Below, piece by piece: positions 12,447 to 13,715 of a stretch of 13,715 bases of DNA; position 1 is the first letter of the stretch; each line of letters starts with the position of its first letter. This DNA is from Propionibacteriaceae bacterium. Its GTDB lineage: Bacteria > Actinomycetota > Actinomycetes > Propionibacteriales > Propionibacteriaceae. Below the pieces are notes generated by a model that was not told the origin of the DNA, searched no databases, and saw nothing but the letters and a program-made list of their open reading frames with translations. Location: contig DMIX01000260.1 in NCBI GenBank assembly GCA_003451975.1, forward strand, positions 1 to 13,715, written 5' to 3'. The position numbers and the translations under genes are program-made.

Positions 12447-13715
12447 TCACTGGACTGTGTGGGTGGCGTTGATCCTCTGAGCTAGACGCTCGAAGTTGTC
12501 GAGGGTCGTGGCCGAAAGCTGATCTACCCTCTTAGGATCGCGAAGAAGGACCTCGGCGGGTCGCCAATGGTCGAACCTTCCGTCAAGTGGCTCCAGCCGC
12601 TTGAGAATGCGGTCGTGGTGTGATGAGAGATCTCCAACCCGATGGTGCTTGTCAAAGGCGGCGTTGTACAGGGCCAGGTAGTCGCCTGGGGTGAAGAGAT
12701 CCTCGATGTCGGCGTGCTTCTGCTGCAGAACCTCGCCCACAAACACAACCCGACTGGCTTCGATGCGGTTGGCGCTTATGGCAGCTTCGACGCGGCCATA
12801 ACCCTCAGTGCCCGAGTCGAGGAGAACGGACACCGTGACCTTGCGGCCAAGAAGTGACACGAAGGCCGGCACATTTGAGGATCCACCCGCCGGCAGCACC
12901 CGCCATGCCTCGTCTACACCGATCCGCCCCAGGTCGCGCAGCCGACGTCCCAGAACCTCGAGGTAGACCAGGTCGGAGGGCCCCTCAACTAGGAGATTTC
13001 GTTCTCCGATGAAGAGGTTCTGCGATAGGTCGTATCCGAGTGCGGCCTGGAGTGGGAATGCACTGTCCTCGCCGACAGCTAGAGCGTCTGACGACGTGAG
13101 CGAGCCGATCTCTCCACCGCGGTCCTCAACCACACGCACTCGTTCAATCTTCTCCACCATGAACGGTGAATGTGTCGTGTAGATGACCTGCCCAACCGGC
13201 GAAAGCCTGTCATTGATGAAGCGAAGGAAGTCGCGCTGCGCTCTCGCATGCAGGGTTAATGCGGGCTCGTCCAGCAGGACGATGACGCTCTCACTAAGGT
13301 GCTCGAACTCACTAAAGGCGGCCAGGAATGAGAAGAACCACTGGTAGCCCGATGATCGCAGCGAGAAGTTGTTGGTGAAGTCGTGCTTGCGGTCTTCGAC
13401 TCTGAAGTTGAGGTATCGCACAACCACCTTCTGCCCTCCGATATCGGTCTCGGTGGCCGGCTCAATCTCAACCTTGATGCGCAACTCCGGGTTAGTGCTC
13501 CAGTACTCGGCCATTTCGCGCGACAGATCACTAGATACAGCCTCAAGCTCGGCGGTGCGCGACTCGAATTCCTCATCAGTGATCGAGTCGATGTCGGTGT
13601 CGGCGAGCCTGATAAGCGCTCGCGCCGTTTGCTTGCTGGAGGATCCTGGGCGTTCGTCGGGCATGGTCCTCAAGCCAGCCACATCAACACGACCTTCCAG
13701 GGTCTGATAGGAAGC
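12447..13715 (-). CDS. OLD-like ATPase with TOPRIM nuclease domain, 5' end outside window
   Basis: The frame is open to the right edge, so the N-terminus with the Walker A motif is missing; 422 residues are visible. An internal GTG at 13680-13682 could be mistaken for the start. The visible part begins in the coiled-coil region usual in such ATPases, then FSLRSSGYQWFFSFLAAF (signature-like helix), SVIVLLDEPALTLHARAQRDF (Walker B, Asp and Glu near 13269) and YTTHSPFMVEKIERVRVV (His switch). A TOPRIM domain follows, with LLVEGPSDLVYLEVL supplying the Glu and Asp, and VSVLLDSGTEG in place of the common DxD. This order, ABC-type ATPase then TOPRIM, is that of OLD-family nucleases, which cut DNA and include phage-defence proteins such as P2 Old and GajA. 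No UvrD-like partner follows it; the next gene is convergent. The class is secure, the biological role is inferred. Confidence 0.85.
   Translation of the reverse strand, partial: ASYQTLEGRVDVAGLRTMPDERPGSSSKQTARALIRLADTDIDSITDEEFESRTAELEAVSSDLSREMAEYWSTNPELRIKVEIEPATETDIGGQKVVVRYLNFRVEDRKHDFTNNFSLRSSGYQWFFSFLAAFSEFEHLSESVIVLLDEPALTLHARAQRDFLRFINDRLSPVGQVIYTTHSPFMVEKIERVRVVEDRGGEIGSLTSSDALAVGEDSAFPLQAALGYDLSQNLFIGERNLLVEGPSDLVYLEVLGRRLRDLGRIGVDEAWRVLPAGGSSNVPAFVSLLGRKVTVSVLLDSGTEGYGRVEAAISANRIEASRVVFVGEVLQQKHADIEDLFTPGDYLALYNAAFDKHHRVGDLSSHHDRILKRLEPLDGRFDHWRPAEVLLRDPKRVDQLSATTLDNFERLAQRINATHTVQ

Overview
The window is high-GC, bacterial and densely coded. GTG starts, apparently leaderless starts, a long-form Pta, the pta-ackA order and a FadD15-type acyl-CoA ligase all suggest an actinobacterium. 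The metabolic genes look most like those of Propionibacteriales, but that placement is from memory and is not proven by the sequence. TGA is a normal stop here (pta, ackA and others), so the genetic code is standard.

Left part (1-1483, all minus strand): the first 178 codons of a secreted protein with a signal peptide and beta-rich repeats, cut by the window edge; then two small tandem helix-turn-helix proteins that are clear paralogues of each other. Upstream of the first of these lies a short leader-like region with two inverted repeats and a 15-codon ORF.

Central metabolic part (1484-9257): on the minus strand, a CoA-disulfide/CoA-persulfide reductase fused to a rhodanese domain, interrupted by one in-frame TGA. 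Its promoter is overlapped by a CsoR/CstR-type operator. Upstream of it is a complete long-chain acyl-CoA synthetase (fadD). Divergent from fadD, on the plus strand, are endonuclease IV (nfo) and then the overlapping pta-ackA pair, which interconverts acetyl-CoA and acetate with ATP. FadD, Pta and the interrupted reductase all handle coenzyme A or its thiol, so the cluster is loosely centred on CoA, with nfo as an unrelated DNA-repair neighbour. Several genes have a -10 hexamer about 6-7 bases before the start codon and no Shine-Dalgarno sequence, suggesting leaderless mRNAs.

Right part (9258-13715) is accessory in character. It has an array of five copies of a roughly 22-bp repeat after ackA (the first inverted, so it can form a strong hairpin); an unrecognised 284-residue protein; and a 0.5-kb non-coding stretch with TTGTCCACA-like sites. 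Then comes an unrecognised ~418-residue protein carrying a D-x14-Q-x-K motif like that of some PD-(D/E)XK nucleases. Convergent to it, across a strong 11-bp hairpin, is a gene truncated at its 5' end by the window edge, encoding an OLD-like ATPase with a TOPRIM domain. These last two genes are the best candidates here for a defence or other conflict function, but the sequence does not prove it.
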